Part shown: positions 25,574 to 34,188 of the stretch, in pieces
Numbering within the stretch: position 1 is the stretch's first letter
Layout: the number at the start of each line of letters is the position of its first letter
Origin: Candidatus Aminicenantota bacterium
GTDB lineage: Bacteria > Acidobacteriota > Aminicenantia > Aminicenantales > Aminicenantaceae
Assembly: GCA_014727835.1 (NCBI GenBank)
Contig: WJMT01000039.1
Location: 1-64,000 of the forward strand
Direction: 5' to 3'
Length of the DNA stretch: 64,000 nucleotides
Made by a program: the position numbers and the translations under genes
The notes under the pieces: model-generated
Databases searched by the model: none
The model's input: the letters and a program-made list of their open reading frames with translations, nothing else
What the model was told of the DNA's origin: nothing

Positions 25574-26416
25574 TTATTTTTTGGTTATGATTTGAACCAG
25601 CTCAACCCTCCGGTTGAGTTTCCGCCCTTCCTCAGTCTGGTTGGAGCTGACCGGACAAAGAGGCCCCGCACCTTTAGCTTGGAGTCTAGTGCCGGAGATC
25701 CCAAATTCCTTAATCAGTTTCTGAACCACAGCACGGGCCCGGTCTAGAGAGAGGTCCATGTTGTAATCCAGACTTCCGGTCATATCTGTGTGACCCACCA
25801 CATAGACTTTCAGCATGGAATGGCTGTTGAGCATTTCGGCAATGGCCTGAAATGTGGGCTCAGATTCGGGCTTAATGACTGCGCTGTCAAAATCGAAAAA
25901 GATTCCATAGACCACAGCACGCCCGGTGGATTCAATGTCTCCGGCTAAGGCCTCAGGATCAGCAGTGACTTCCTGTTCCATGGCTTTTGTCTCTACAATG
26001 GTCAGCCTATAGTCACTGCCGTCAGAACTGACCCACAGATCGATCCAGATCTCTTTGTCTTCTTGAGTCACCTTCATGGTGACACCTCTCTCATAGAGAA
26101 TGGTCCCTCCGATTTTTCTGATGGCGTTGATGTGATTTTTCTCCACCATCAGTTGTCCGGGAGATTCAAAACCTTCTTTCAGCGTGTAATCAATCACCCA
26201 TTTTTGACCCTCGATCACGTACTCATTATCCTCCGCATCATAAAATTCGTGGGAGTCGTAATTGAAAAATTGATATTCACTTATGTAGAAGTTGTCCATC
26301 CGGGATAAAAGAGGATGATCCTGACTCCCGTCCACATCCTGTTGAGGATGCAATGTAGGCCCTGATACAGACAGCAGAAAAAGAAAACAAATAACCAGTT
26401 TAAAGTTCTTTTCCAT
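25574..26416 (-). CDS. OmpA-family peptidoglycan-binding protein
   Basis: 280 residues, signal peptide about 1-24. The N-terminal 150 residues are a strand-rich domain without a family I recognise. The C-terminal OmpA domain (about 170-280) has VYVVGHTDMTGS, LSLDRARAVVQ and GRKLNRRVEL, the residues that grip diaminopimelate in peptidoglycan. It likely anchors the envelope to the cell wall. AAGGAGGAAAAGAA precedes the ATG. The start lies inside the end of a P-loop gene fragment (17-base overlap). Confidence 0.9.
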   Translation of the reverse strand: MEKNFKLVICFLFLLSVSGPTLHPQQDVDGSQDHPLLSRMDNFYISEYQFFNYDSHEFYDAEDNEYVIEGQKWVIDYTLKEGFESPGQLMVEKNHINAIRKIGGTILYERGVTMKVTQEDKEIWIDLWVSSDGSDYRLTIVETKAMEQEVTADPEALAGDIESTGRAVVYGIFFDFDSAVIKPESEPTFQAIAEMLNSHSMLKVYVVGHTDMTGSLDYNMDLSLDRARAVVQKLIKEFGISGTRLQAKGAGPLCPVSSNQTEEGRKLNRRVELVQIITKK

Positions 26417-26636
26417 TTCTTTTCCTCCTTAAATTTTTTTCAGAAAAATCCAGTGCCAATCTGAGGTACTGCTGGCACAAATCTCTGGCCTTGTCTTTTT
26501 GAGAAAAATCGGGCTGTTTATCGATCCGGCTCCGCAGTTCATCAGTAGTGAGCCGGTCCGCCTTGAGATGCTCAGACAGCTCTTTAGCGGCCGATGTCTT
26601 ACCGGTTCCCGGAAGCCCTGATGTGATGACCAGCAT
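26400..26636 (-). pseudogene. P-loop kinase/ATPase remnant
   Basis: 78 residues starting with a perfect Walker A (SGLPGTGKTSAAKELSEHL) and RLTTDELRS, as in zeta-toxin-like or shikimate-kinase-like P-loop kinases of 160-200 residues. The frame ends after about 60 conserved residues in LRRKRNGKEL, which reads through the ribosome-binding site of the OmpA gene. The lid and C-terminal parts of the fold are missing, so it is most likely a truncated relic. A short functional protein cannot be excluded. Confidence 0.6.
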
Positions 26637-26679
26637 GATGTTTTGCTGGTTTTATGATACAGAGAATCAGCACATTTCG

Positions 26680-26892
26680 TCAAGCTGAGAGAGCTGTGAT
26701 TATGCAGTCAAGATTTGTTGGGCCCACTGCGCTGCTCGTTCCAATTCTCCTTTTTTGAGAGGGCCTATCGAGGGTGTAAAGGTCTTGATATTGACACTCC
26801 TCTGAAATGCCGGGGACAGCTCTTTGGCAGCTGGAAAGGAAAATCACTATGATGATTCCTGCTGCGGCCATCAATGTTTTTTTTACGGTCAT
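26680..26892 (-). CDS. Small putative lipoprotein
   Basis: 70 residues from the ATG at 26892, with GAGGT six bases upstream; an ATG eight codons earlier is possible. The N-terminus is a lipoprotein signal with lipobox LSSC (IIIVIFLSSC). The mature part is short and shows no known domain. It lies beside the P-loop remnant and could itself be a leftover of a longer lipoprotein gene. Confidence 0.4.
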   Translation of the reverse strand: MTVKKTLMAAAGIIIVIFLSSCQRAVPGISEECQYQDLYTLDRPSQKRRIGTSSAVGPTNLDCIITALSA

Positions 26893-27003
26893 TTTAAACC
26901 TCTTAGTTTGATTCATCCTAAAATTACAGGATTTTTGTTAATTTTTGATTAATTTCGTATTATTTTTTGGTTAGATTTGGATGGTTGGTTTAGTAGAGGA
27001 ACT

Positions 27004-27032
27004 TTTTGGTCTGAATTTTCGTTTGATATAAT
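27004..27032 (+). promoter_or_regulatory. Possible promoter of the DUF4097 gene
   Basis: A perfect TATAAT at 27027-27032 follows a weak TTTTGG -35 at 27004-27009 with 17 bases between. It lies 28 bases before the ATG at 27060, which has a good AAGGAGG. Confidence 0.45.
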
Positions 27033-27059
27033 AAAGGATCACTCTATAAGGAGGTTGGA

Positions 27060-28058
27060 ATGAAAAAATTAATCCTGGTTGTTTTGTTTCTTGTGATTTT
27101 GACTCTGTTCATTGGTTCTGCACCAGCTGCCAAAGAGATGAACAAACATTTTCATGAAACATTTGAAGTCCAAAAAGGAGATGTGCTCCATCTCACACAT
27201 GGGGATGGTGATGTGATGGTTGTGCCCTGGAACAAAGACATGATCGATGTGGAAGTGCACTTCAGGGCTGATGTGGAAAGAGTGGGGATTGGACAGGAAT
27301 ACCATTTTGATGTGGATTTCAGCCAGAGAGGGAATTCAGTGTATGTGACTGAAAAGGAAAGATCTGGTTTCACCATAGGATTCAGCTCTTTTAAAACCTA
27401 CGAGTATATCTATGAAATCAAAGCCCCGGAATATATCCGGCTGGACCTGATCGGAGATGATGGAGATGTGGATGTCCAGGGATGGAAGCAAGAAATCGAA
27501 TGCCGGATTGATGATGGAGATGTGTTCCTCAAAAATATTCAGGCCAACCGAATCAGGATTTGGGGAGAAGACGGAACGGTTGAGATTGAGGACCTCAAAG
27601 CAGACTTGTCCATATCCATTGATGATGGGGATATCTATCTATTGAGATGTGACATGCCGGAATGCCGGGTGGAAATGGAAGACGGGGACACACGGATTCA
27701 GAAATCAAGCGGCTCTTTTGATATCACTTCAGATGATGGGGATGTGATTTTTTACCAGACCCGGGCGGACAAGCTGTATATCAGGGCCAATGATGGAGAC
27801 ATTGACCTTGACCTTTTGAAATCAGACACCTTAGATGCAGACATCAAGACCGACGACGGCCCGGTAAAGATGAATCTGGAGAGAGGATTCTCCACTTCTT
27901 TTTATGCCTATTCCGATGATGGCCGCATACGGATCGAGCTGGAAAACATTGACCGTTTCGAAGATGAGCGTCATGCCAAGTCCGGTGAGATCAACGGGGG
28001 CAGAGGACGGATCCGCATTCGGACTTCAGATGGAAACATCACTATGGGAGAAAAGTGA
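27060..28058 (+). CDS. Secreted DUF4097-type beta-strand repeat protein
   Basis: 332 residues, signal peptide about 1-23. The mature protein repeats a short unit about every 18-25 residues with an acidic turn: GDGDVMV, DDGDVDV, DDGDVFL, EDGTVEI, DDGDIYL, EDGDTRI, DDGDVIF, NDGDIDL, DDGPVKM, DDGRIRI and SDGNITM. This is the DUF4097 (putative adhesin) pattern, expected to fold into a right-handed beta-helix with Asp/Gly turns stacked along one edge. Its role is unknown; a surface or periplasmic scaffold is plausible. No membrane anchor is visible. Confidence 0.8.
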   Translation: MKKLILVVLFLVILTLFIGSAPAAKEMNKHFHETFEVQKGDVLHLTHGDGDVMVVPWNKDMIDVEVHFRADVERVGIGQEYHFDVDFSQRGNSVYVTEKERSGFTIGFSSFKTYEYIYEIKAPEYIRLDLIGDDGDVDVQGWKQEIECRIDDGDVFLKNIQANRIRIWGEDGTVEIEDLKADLSISIDDGDIYLLRCDMPECRVEMEDGDTRIQKSSGSFDITSDDGDVIFYQTRADKLYIRANDGDIDLDLLKSDTLDADIKTDDGPVKMNLERGFSTSFYAYSDDGRIRIELENIDRFEDERHAKSGEINGGRGRIRIRTSDGNITMGEK

Positions 28059-28067
28059 GTTTTTCTC
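28048..28067. terminator. Candidate terminator between convergent genes
   Basis: GAGAAAA and TTTTCTC form a perfect 7-bp stem with a 6-base loop across the DUF4097 stop codon, followed by TTT. The stem is AT-rich, so efficiency is doubtful. Confidence 0.35.
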
Positions 28068-28068
28068 T

Positions 28069-29529
28069 TTAAAGGATTTTTCCCAGCACATAAAAGAGAA
28101 GGGTGAGCCAGACTGCGGAAAAGAGATTCAAAAAGATCCCGTGTTTGAGCATTTTTTTTAACGAGACTCCCTGGACACCTGCAAAGGCCATGGCATTTTG
28201 TGAGGAGGCGATGGGAGTCATGAAGGCTCCGTTTGAGGATACAGCGATCGCCATCAGATAAACAAGGGGATTCAGCCCGGCTCCTGAGCAAATATTGATG
28301 ATGATGGGGAATGTGATCAGGATCACTGAGGTGTTGTTGATCACTTCTGTAAGAAATATGGAGATAAACACAATACCCAGGACAAAAATAAAGAGCTGCC
28401 CGCTCCGAGGGATTAAGGGAGATGCGATCCTCTCAAAAAAAAGAAACAAATATCCATCCAAATGAGGAGAGGCAGGATTGTCGCCGATTTTGAGAAGCAC
28501 GAAAAAGGATAAAATGACCAAGCTCATGAAAACGATTCCAAAAAAAGGAAGGTCATAGACAATCCGGTTGACAGGGATATAAGCCTTATCATAGTCCTGT
28601 TTCAAATCCTTGAATTTTTCTCTGAAAAACAGAGACCAGACCGCATTGAAAAGCTGGAGGGGAATAAGCCCTGCTCTTTTTAATGAAGATGGGCCTTTAC
28701 CAGACAGTCTTGATTGGATTTCCCTTAAAGATTCGATGACAAAAATCAGGGGGAAAAGAATGAGAAAAAGCAGAAGATAGATGAAATTTTTCAGAAAGGA
28801 TAAAGCTGTCTTTTGTTTTTTGGGAAAAATAAAGGCAAAAAAAACAAAAAGAACCAGATAAAAAATGAGCAAGAGGTCTATGATATTGAAATGGGATATG
28901 ATTTTTTCCGGTTTTAAGGCAAATTGAAGACCAGTCAGGGTGAAAAAAAGAGTGATGTTCAGGATAAAAAAAATGGCCATTTTTTTAAATCGAGGCACCT
29001 TGACATGTTCCAGGGAAGAAAATCTCAGGATACGGCTTGTGATCCTTTTTTCTCCAATTTTAAGGACCTGACGGCTCATGAATATGAGAATGATGGTTCC
29101 CGGAACTCCTATCAGCAGCCAGGTGAAGAATGTGACGTTCTCCCTTCCTTGTATCTGGAATATCTCCAGAAGACCCACAGAAAAGACATTGAGAGAAGTG
29201 CCGGTGAGAGAGGCAATGCCTCCGATATTGGCACCGTATATAAGGGCCAGAGTCAAGTGGGTGGTCAGATCTTTTCTTAATCGAGTATCAGAGACAGTAT
29301 CAATAACGCTTTTGATCACAGGTATCATTCCCAGCACAACCACTCCGTTGGTGAAAAATATAGAGAGAGCATAGGAGACAACCAGAACAGAGGTGATCAA
29401 AGCAGAAGCCTGTTTTCTGGACCTCTGGATAACAGAGCTGATAAAACCTTTGTACATATCAGAATCCACGATCATGCGGGAGATCAAAAAACTGATGATG
29501 ATGACAATGAGATTCTGAATCCAGATCAT
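28069..29529 (-). CDS. SLC13/DASS-type transporter
   Basis: 486 residues with 11-12 hydrophobic helices. IYGANIGGIASLTGTSLN (about 98-115) matches the family's sodium- and substrate-binding clamshell motif, and a second copy-like segment near the C-terminus reads SSNGAFMTPIASSQNA. Members carry dicarboxylates, sulfate or similar anions with sodium. A basic loop of about 60 residues near the middle (PSSLKRAGLIPLQ) is unusual in length. The start has no strong ribosome-binding site, so the exact N-terminus is uncertain. Confidence 0.82.
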   Translation of the reverse strand: MIWIQNLIVIIISFLISRMIVDSDMYKGFISSVIQRSRKQASALITSVLVVSYALSIFFTNGVVVLGMIPVIKSVIDTVSDTRLRKDLTTHLTLALIYGANIGGIASLTGTSLNVFSVGLLEIFQIQGRENVTFFTWLLIGVPGTIILIFMSRQVLKIGEKRITSRILRFSSLEHVKVPRFKKMAIFFILNITLFFTLTGLQFALKPEKIISHFNIIDLLLIFYLVLFVFFAFIFPKKQKTALSFLKNFIYLLLFLILFPLIFVIESLREIQSRLSGKGPSSLKRAGLIPLQLFNAVWSLFFREKFKDLKQDYDKAYIPVNRIVYDLPFFGIVFMSLVILSFFVLLKIGDNPASPHLDGYLFLFFERIASPLIPRSGQLFIFVLGIVFISIFLTEVINNTSVILITFPIIINICSGAGLNPLVYLMAIAVSSNGAFMTPIASSQNAMAFAGVQGVSLKKMLKHGIFLNLFSAVWLTLLFYVLGKIL

Positions 29530-29783
29530 TTTTATTCGCTTAATAATAAAAAATTAAGATCAAAAGAATCAAGATATTTGGGAAAATTCATCAAATCTTT
29601 AAATAGAATTAATTCTAAATCAACACTCTGCATCTATTAATAAGTTAGGTCCCTATTGGAAATGGAAAATTTTTATACTGCTGAATCGTTTCGCTTGCTG
29701 GGCACCAAGTTGTGTGACCTCAGCTTTCCCCTGCGTGTTTTATTAAAGTCATCTCTTCTTTTGTTTGGGGGGTTCATTCGTAC

Positions 29784-30023
29784 TTGATCTACAAACGCAG
29801 AGGCCGAAAAATCAGCTTTGTCATTGACTGGATGTACGGAGTCCTTCCCTTTATCGGATGGATTTTCAATCAGATGGATCCTATCTCTGTTTACAACAAA
29901 AAAGCCAAATACCGGTTCGTAGAAAAGTTAAGGAACAAAACAGAAAGAAACTATGTTTATGACAAATGCAGAAAGAAGAAGGGGAGAATCCCTAAGTTCA
30001 GCTCCATGATCCTCCCTGAATAA
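29784..30023 (+). CDS. Small basic ORF, unknown
   Basis: 79 residues from a TTG. The frame is open further upstream to a stop at 29715, so the start is doubtful. The product has one hydrophobic stretch (DWMYGVLPFIGWIF) followed by a basic, tyrosine-rich half (KYRFVEKLRNKTERNYVYDK). I recognise no family. It may be a gene fragment. The 250 bases before it hold only AT-rich sequence with one 12-bp palindrome (AGAATTAATTCT, about 29605). Confidence 0.3.
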   Translation: MIYKRRGRKISFVIDWMYGVLPFIGWIFNQMDPISVYNKKAKYRFVEKLRNKTERNYVYDKCRKKKGRIPKFSSMILPE

Positions 30024-30035
30024 CGGAGAAAAATC

Positions 30036-30164
30036 ATGGTAGCCCTGAGATTGATGCGCGAGGTCATCGATGAAGTAGTGAGAGCGGGGGGAAGGATCTA
30101 CAAAGTTTTGGGAAAAAACATCTGCGAGATCATGGACAAAAAAGCGGTCCAACAGCTTGAATAA
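30036..30164 (+). CDS. 42-residue ORF before the tRNA gene
   Basis: ATG at 30036, preceded by CGGAGAAAAATC, which could serve as a ribosome-binding site; TAA at 30162-30164. The product is a helical, amphipathic peptide (LRLMREVIDEVVRAGGRIY). It lies 12 bases after the previous small ORF. Nothing identifies it, so it could be chance coding. Confidence 0.25.
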   Translation: MVALRLMREVIDEVVRAGGRIYKVLGKNICEIMDKKAVQQLE

Positions 30165-30186
30165 ACAAAAACAGATGGGTTAAAAT
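30157..30186 (+). promoter_or_regulatory. Predicted promoter of tRNA-Arg
   Basis: TTGAAT, an 18-base spacer and TAAAAT end 17 bases before the tRNA 5' end. The placement fits a short tRNA leader. Confidence 0.45.
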
Positions 30187-30202
30187 AGGGCGTGCATCTG
30201 GT

Positions 30203-30275
30203 ACGCCCGTAGCTCAGCGGATAGAGCGGTGGACTTCGAATCCAAAGGTCGGGGGTTCAAATCCCTCCGGGCGTG
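30203..30275 (+). tRNA. tRNA-Arg (anticodon TCG)
   Basis: A 73-base cloverleaf folds by eye. The 7-bp acceptor pairs ACGCCCG with CGGGCGT. The D stem is GCTC/GAGC, and the anticodon arm carries loop CTTCGAA, giving anticodon TCG (reads CGA). The T arm is GGGGG-TTCAAAT-CCCTC with one G-T pair. The anticodon stem has one mismatch at its outer pair. CCA is not encoded; the discriminator is G. Confidence 0.93.
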
Positions 30276-30393
30276 CTTGCTCTAACTGCATATCTGCTGA
30301 TAATATATTAACTGATTTGGATCACCTCCTTTAGAATCGACAATCACTCTTTAGATAGGTCTAATATTGCTATCAAAAGCAAGGAAGGTATCC

Positions 30394-30933
30394 ATGAAAA
30401 AACTCCACATGATTCTGACTCTGACTATGATTCTCTGCTTTATATTCGGCTGCCAGGACAAGCAAGCCATGGCAGAGCTTGAAGCATTCAGAGCCCAGAC
30501 AATAGTAGAGGAACAGAACGAAGCCCTTTTTAGAAAGGTCATTAATGAGCTAAACAAAGGAAACACCGAGTTTTTCAAAGAATTGTACGCTCCTGATTAT
30601 GGTTATTACTTCCCATCCAATTCTCAAGAACCTTTATCTCTGGAAGAGACACAGGAAATGATCAACATGCATTTGATCAGTTTTCCTGATTACAACTGGA
30701 CTATTGAAGAAATATTCGCTGTAAGGGACAGTATCATCGCAAGGATAAGCAATGCAGGTACTTTTACAGAAGATTATTACGGTATCCCTGCAACTGGGAA
30801 TAAGGTCGAAAGCAGTGCAATCTTCATAGTCTGATTCGAAAATGGGAAAATCGCAGAGCAAAGGAAAGAACAGGATGTACTGAATATTATGCAGCAACTG
30901 GGCAAGAAACTGATGCCGAAGGAAGGGGATTAG
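30394..30933 (+). pseudogene. SnoaL-like ester cyclase lipoprotein, internal TGA
   Basis: From the ATG at 30394 (after AAGGAAGG) a lipoprotein signal (ILCFIFGC) leads into a SnoaL/NTF2-like domain (FKELYAPDYGYYFP, ISFPDYNWTIEEIF). A TGA at 30832-30834 interrupts it just before the last strand. The same frame then continues with FENGKIAEQRKEQDVLNIMQ and ends at TAG 30931-30933. That continuation is exactly the family's C-terminal end, where RFENGK is usual, so TGA most likely replaces CGA (Arg) by one C-to-T change. A truncated 146-residue product may still be made. Confidence 0.8.
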
Positions 30934-31051
30934 ATTCTTACTTGTTAAACTGGGATTATGTGACAATCCGTTTATTTCAAGGACCAGTGATTTCCAAAAC
31001 AGCAAAAATCCCCTCAAGAGTTTTAAGGATATCTAGGAAGATCAGAACTTC

Positions 31052-31086
31052 ATAAATAGGTAAATAGTAAGATGTCCCCTATTTAT
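31052..31086. repeat. REP-like short repeat, copy B
   Basis: ATAAATAGG and CCTATTTAT form a perfect 9-bp inverted repeat around TAAATAGTAAGATGTCC. The order GGTAAATAG, TGTCCC, TATTTA is shared with copy A at 2969-2996. Confidence 0.45.
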
Positions 31087-31201
31087 GATATGCTTAAAAT
31101 TCATAATTCCCGTTTAAGAGGGATCATATAGAAGGCCAAGGCAGATGGGGGGAATGAGTCTTTAATGGTGCTGCCAGTCTGGTGAAAGAGAACTTTTTAT
31201 A

Positions 31202-31230
31202 TTGAAAACTTTATCAGAAAATTGTATATT
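31202..31230 (+). promoter_or_regulatory. Predicted promoter of the histidine kinase
   Basis: TTGAAA, a 17-base spacer and TATATT, 65 bases before the kinase start. Good match to sigma-70-like consensus. Confidence 0.5.
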
Positions 31231-31294
31231 AATTCTATAGAAAAAATAATTGATTTATCAGATGAGTAAAAGCGCTTCAGACAAATGAGCAGAC

Positions 31295-33928
31295 ATGAAA
31301 AACAAAACTAAAAAACAGTTGGAATCAGAGCTCCAAAATACCCATGACAGAGTTGAGGAACTCAGAGATTCTGAGTCCGAGCTGAAACAAACCATCAAGA
31401 CACTCAAAGCTAATGAAGCCCGGTACCGTTCTTTGATCGAGCATTCCAATGACGCCATTTATTTGTTATATGACCGGAAATTTGAATTCATTAACAAAAA
31501 ATTTCAACAGATGTTTGGTTATTCCCTTGACGAAGTGAACGTTCCGAATTTTGATTTCATCCAATTGGTCGCTCCCAAAAGCAGGGCACTGATCGAGGAC
31601 CGTTTGCAGAAGGCGGCTCAAGGAGAAGAGCTGACTTCCAAATATGAATTCACGGCACTTACAAAGAGCGGAGAAGAACTGGAAGTGGAAACATCCATAT
31701 CCTATATTGATTACAAAGAAGGAGTCGCTTCACAGGGAGTCATCCGTGATATCACTGAGCGAAAAAAGACAGAACAGGCCCGCCGTGAGCTTGAGGAGCG
31801 GTACAAGCAGTTATTCGACAACATAAACAGTGCAGTTGCGGTTTATCAGGCAGCCGATGAAGGAAAAGATTTCATTTTTAAGGACTTCAACAAAGCCGGA
31901 GAAAGAATTGAGCAGATAAAAAAGACCGAGGTTCTCGGGAAAAGTGTTCTTGAGGTGTTCCCGAACATAAAAAAATTTGGCTTATTTGAGGTATTCCAAA
32001 GAGTCTGGAAATCCGGGAATCCTGAGCATTATCCTGTCTCCTTTTACCAGGATGATCGAATCTCTGGCTGGAGAGATAACTATGTGTGCAAGCTCCCAAC
32101 CGGTGAGGTCGTTTCTGCATATGAGGATGTAACCGAGCAAAAAAAGGCCGAAGAAGAGCTGCAGGAAAGCAATGAAACGCTTCAAAGCCTTTTCAAGGCT
32201 GCCCCTATAGGAATCGGGATGGTGAGTCATCGGGTCCTTGAGAATGTGAATGAGACACTCTGTGAGATGATTGGATACACAGCGGAGGAACTCATTGGAA
32301 AGAGCGCCAGGATTTTGTATCCAACAGATCGAGATTATGAATTCGTGGGAAAGAAAAAGTATGCACAGATAGAAAAATACGGCACAGGAACAGTGGAAAC
32401 ACGTTTTCAGAGAAAAAACGGAGAGGTCATTGATGTGCTGCTGAGTTCAAGCCCTGTCAATCCCGAGGATCCCAAACAACAGGTGACTTTCACTGTTCTT
32501 GACATCACCAAACAGAAGAGAGCAGAACAGGAATTGGAAGAGAGCGAGGAAAAATACCGCGGTCTCTTCAGCAGTCTTCGGGATGCCATATTGGTCGCGG
32601 ATACAGACCGAAAAATTATCGACTGCAATCCCGCTTTTACAGAACTGTTTGGTTATGAACTGGAGGAGATCAAGGGCAAGGAGACTGAATATGTCTATCA
32701 TGATCCCCAACAGTTCCAAGAGATGGGAGAATTGATCCAACAGAAAATGGGGGAGCCTGATTTTTTTTACACCATAGATTATGAAAAAAAATCCGGGGAT
32801 GTGTTTCCCGGAGAGACTAAAGTTTTTTATTTGAAAAATGACCAAGGAGAGATCACAGGTTTTATCGGGCTCATCAGGGACATCACTGAGCGCATGCAAG
32901 CAGAAAGGCAATTGAGGGAGAGTGAAGAGAAATACAGAGGATTGTTCAATAGTGCTCTTGCGGGAATCACGGTCCACGATTCTGAAGGACAAATCATTGC
33001 TGCAAACAAAAAAGCTGAAGAGGTGTTCGGGATTTCCGAACAGGAACTCATGAAAAAAGATGTTGATTTCTGGACGCATTCACTTTTTAAACCAAACGGT
33101 GAACCTATGGAAATTGAGGATTTTCCCATATCTCTTGTTACCAAATCAAAAGTCCCCAGAGAGGGCAAGACGATCGGATTGTCAATGGCTAAAGATAAAG
33201 ACATCCGCTGGTTTTTACACAGTGCCAGGCCCATTTTCAATCCGGACGGAAACCTTGATAAAATAGTGACATCATTTGTTGAAATCACTGAACAAAAAAA
33301 GGCTGAATCACAGATCCAAAAAAACTTAAAAGAAAAAAATGTAATGCTTAAGGAGATCCACCACCGGGTCAAAAACAATATGCAGATCATCTCCAGCCTG
33401 ATCAACCTTCAGTCTCAGAATATAAAAGATCAAGAGGCATTAGAGAGCTTTCGGATCTGCCGTGAGAGAATCAAAGCCATGGCTCTTATCCATGAAAGCC
33501 TGTATGAATCTCAAAATCTGGCAGAAGTTGATTTTTCCGGATATGTCAAAAAAATGACCACCCATCTTTTTGCTGCCCACAGCGAACTCAGTGAAAGGAT
33601 CAATTTTACGGTCAATATTGATCCCCTATTCCTGGATGTCAATAGGGCTATTCCTGCTGGGCTCATTATCAATGAACTGGTTTCCAATGCATTCAAACAC
33701 GGATTTCCCGGAGGAAAGAGCGGCAGTGTCTCTGTGAAATTGAAAATTGAGGATTCAGGCTCCTACAGTTTGATGGTCTCAGATACAGGAATGGGATTTC
33801 CCGAGAGCTATGACTGGAAGAATCCCACCACTCTGGGAATGCAGCTGGTCTCTGATCTCGTCAAACAACTCAACGGCACGATGAACATCATCCGCCAAAA
33901 AGGGACCAAAGTTCGGATCAAATTCTAG
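31295..33928 (+). CDS. Cytoplasmic multi-PAS histidine kinase (HisKA_2)
   Basis: 877 residues without membrane helices. A coiled coil (about 5-45) leads into about five PAS/PAC units (roughly 45-160, 170-285, 290-405, 410-525, 530-665), each starting with a segment like EEKYRGLFSS and closing with DITERKK-type linkers. The kinase core has EIHHRVKNNMQIISSLINLQ (His near 689/690), the HisKA_2 phosphoacceptor, and an ATPase domain with NELVSNAFKHG (Asn near 793) and DTGMGFP. It would sense cytoplasmic signals. No response regulator is adjacent, so it is an orphan here. Confidence 0.93.
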   Translation: MKNKTKKQLESELQNTHDRVEELRDSESELKQTIKTLKANEARYRSLIEHSNDAIYLLYDRKFEFINKKFQQMFGYSLDEVNVPNFDFIQLVAPKSRALIEDRLQKAAQGEELTSKYEFTALTKSGEELEVETSISYIDYKEGVASQGVIRDITERKKTEQARRELEERYKQLFDNINSAVAVYQAADEGKDFIFKDFNKAGERIEQIKKTEVLGKSVLEVFPNIKKFGLFEVFQRVWKSGNPEHYPVSFYQDDRISGWRDNYVCKLPTGEVVSAYEDVTEQKKAEEELQESNETLQSLFKAAPIGIGMVSHRVLENVNETLCEMIGYTAEELIGKSARILYPTDRDYEFVGKKKYAQIEKYGTGTVETRFQRKNGEVIDVLLSSSPVNPEDPKQQVTFTVLDITKQKRAEQELEESEEKYRGLFSSLRDAILVADTDRKIIDCNPAFTELFGYELEEIKGKETEYVYHDPQQFQEMGELIQQKMGEPDFFYTIDYEKKSGDVFPGETKVFYLKNDQGEITGFIGLIRDITERMQAERQLRESEEKYRGLFNSALAGITVHDSEGQIIAANKKAEEVFGISEQELMKKDVDFWTHSLFKPNGEPMEIEDFPISLVTKSKVPREGKTIGLSMAKDKDIRWFLHSARPIFNPDGNLDKIVTSFVEITEQKKAESQIQKNLKEKNVMLKEIHHRVKNNMQIISSLINLQSQNIKDQEALESFRICRERIKAMALIHESLYESQNLAEVDFSGYVKKMTTHLFAAHSELSERINFTVNIDPLFLDVNRAIPAGLIINELVSNAFKHGFPGGKSGSVSVKLKIEDSGSYSLMVSDTGMGFPESYDWKNPTTLGMQLVSDLVKQLNGTMNIIRQKGTKVRIKF

Positions 33929-34188
33929 TTTCTGGTGGGCATGCGCCTCATCTTAATATTGGTCCGGTTTGTTTGCTATCTCTGCATTGCTTTGTCCTTT
34001 ACTTTGTTCTGGGATAGTCTGCCCGAACCATAATAGAGAAAAAAAACTTGAACTGTCAATCATCAGTAAAGGTTTGATGAGTTTTTTATTGACTGGTTCT
34101 CCCATTTTTTGTATGTCTTGATCCTCAACCCTGACAGAGCTTCTGAAAAAGGATATGATACAATGAAAAAAATAAAAAGGAATAGAAA

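Larger units (their letters stand above)
30934..31294. other. 361-base intergenic region
   Basis: No convincing gene. It holds a REP-like repeat (31052-31086) and a promoter for the histidine kinase (31202-31230). Several stops occur in every frame. Confidence 0.6.

Noticed and set aside
30832..30834. Selenocysteine reading of the internal TGA
   Set aside because: The family has Arg at this place, not Cys, and I saw no SECIS-like hairpin directly after the TGA. A simple nonsense mutation is more likely.
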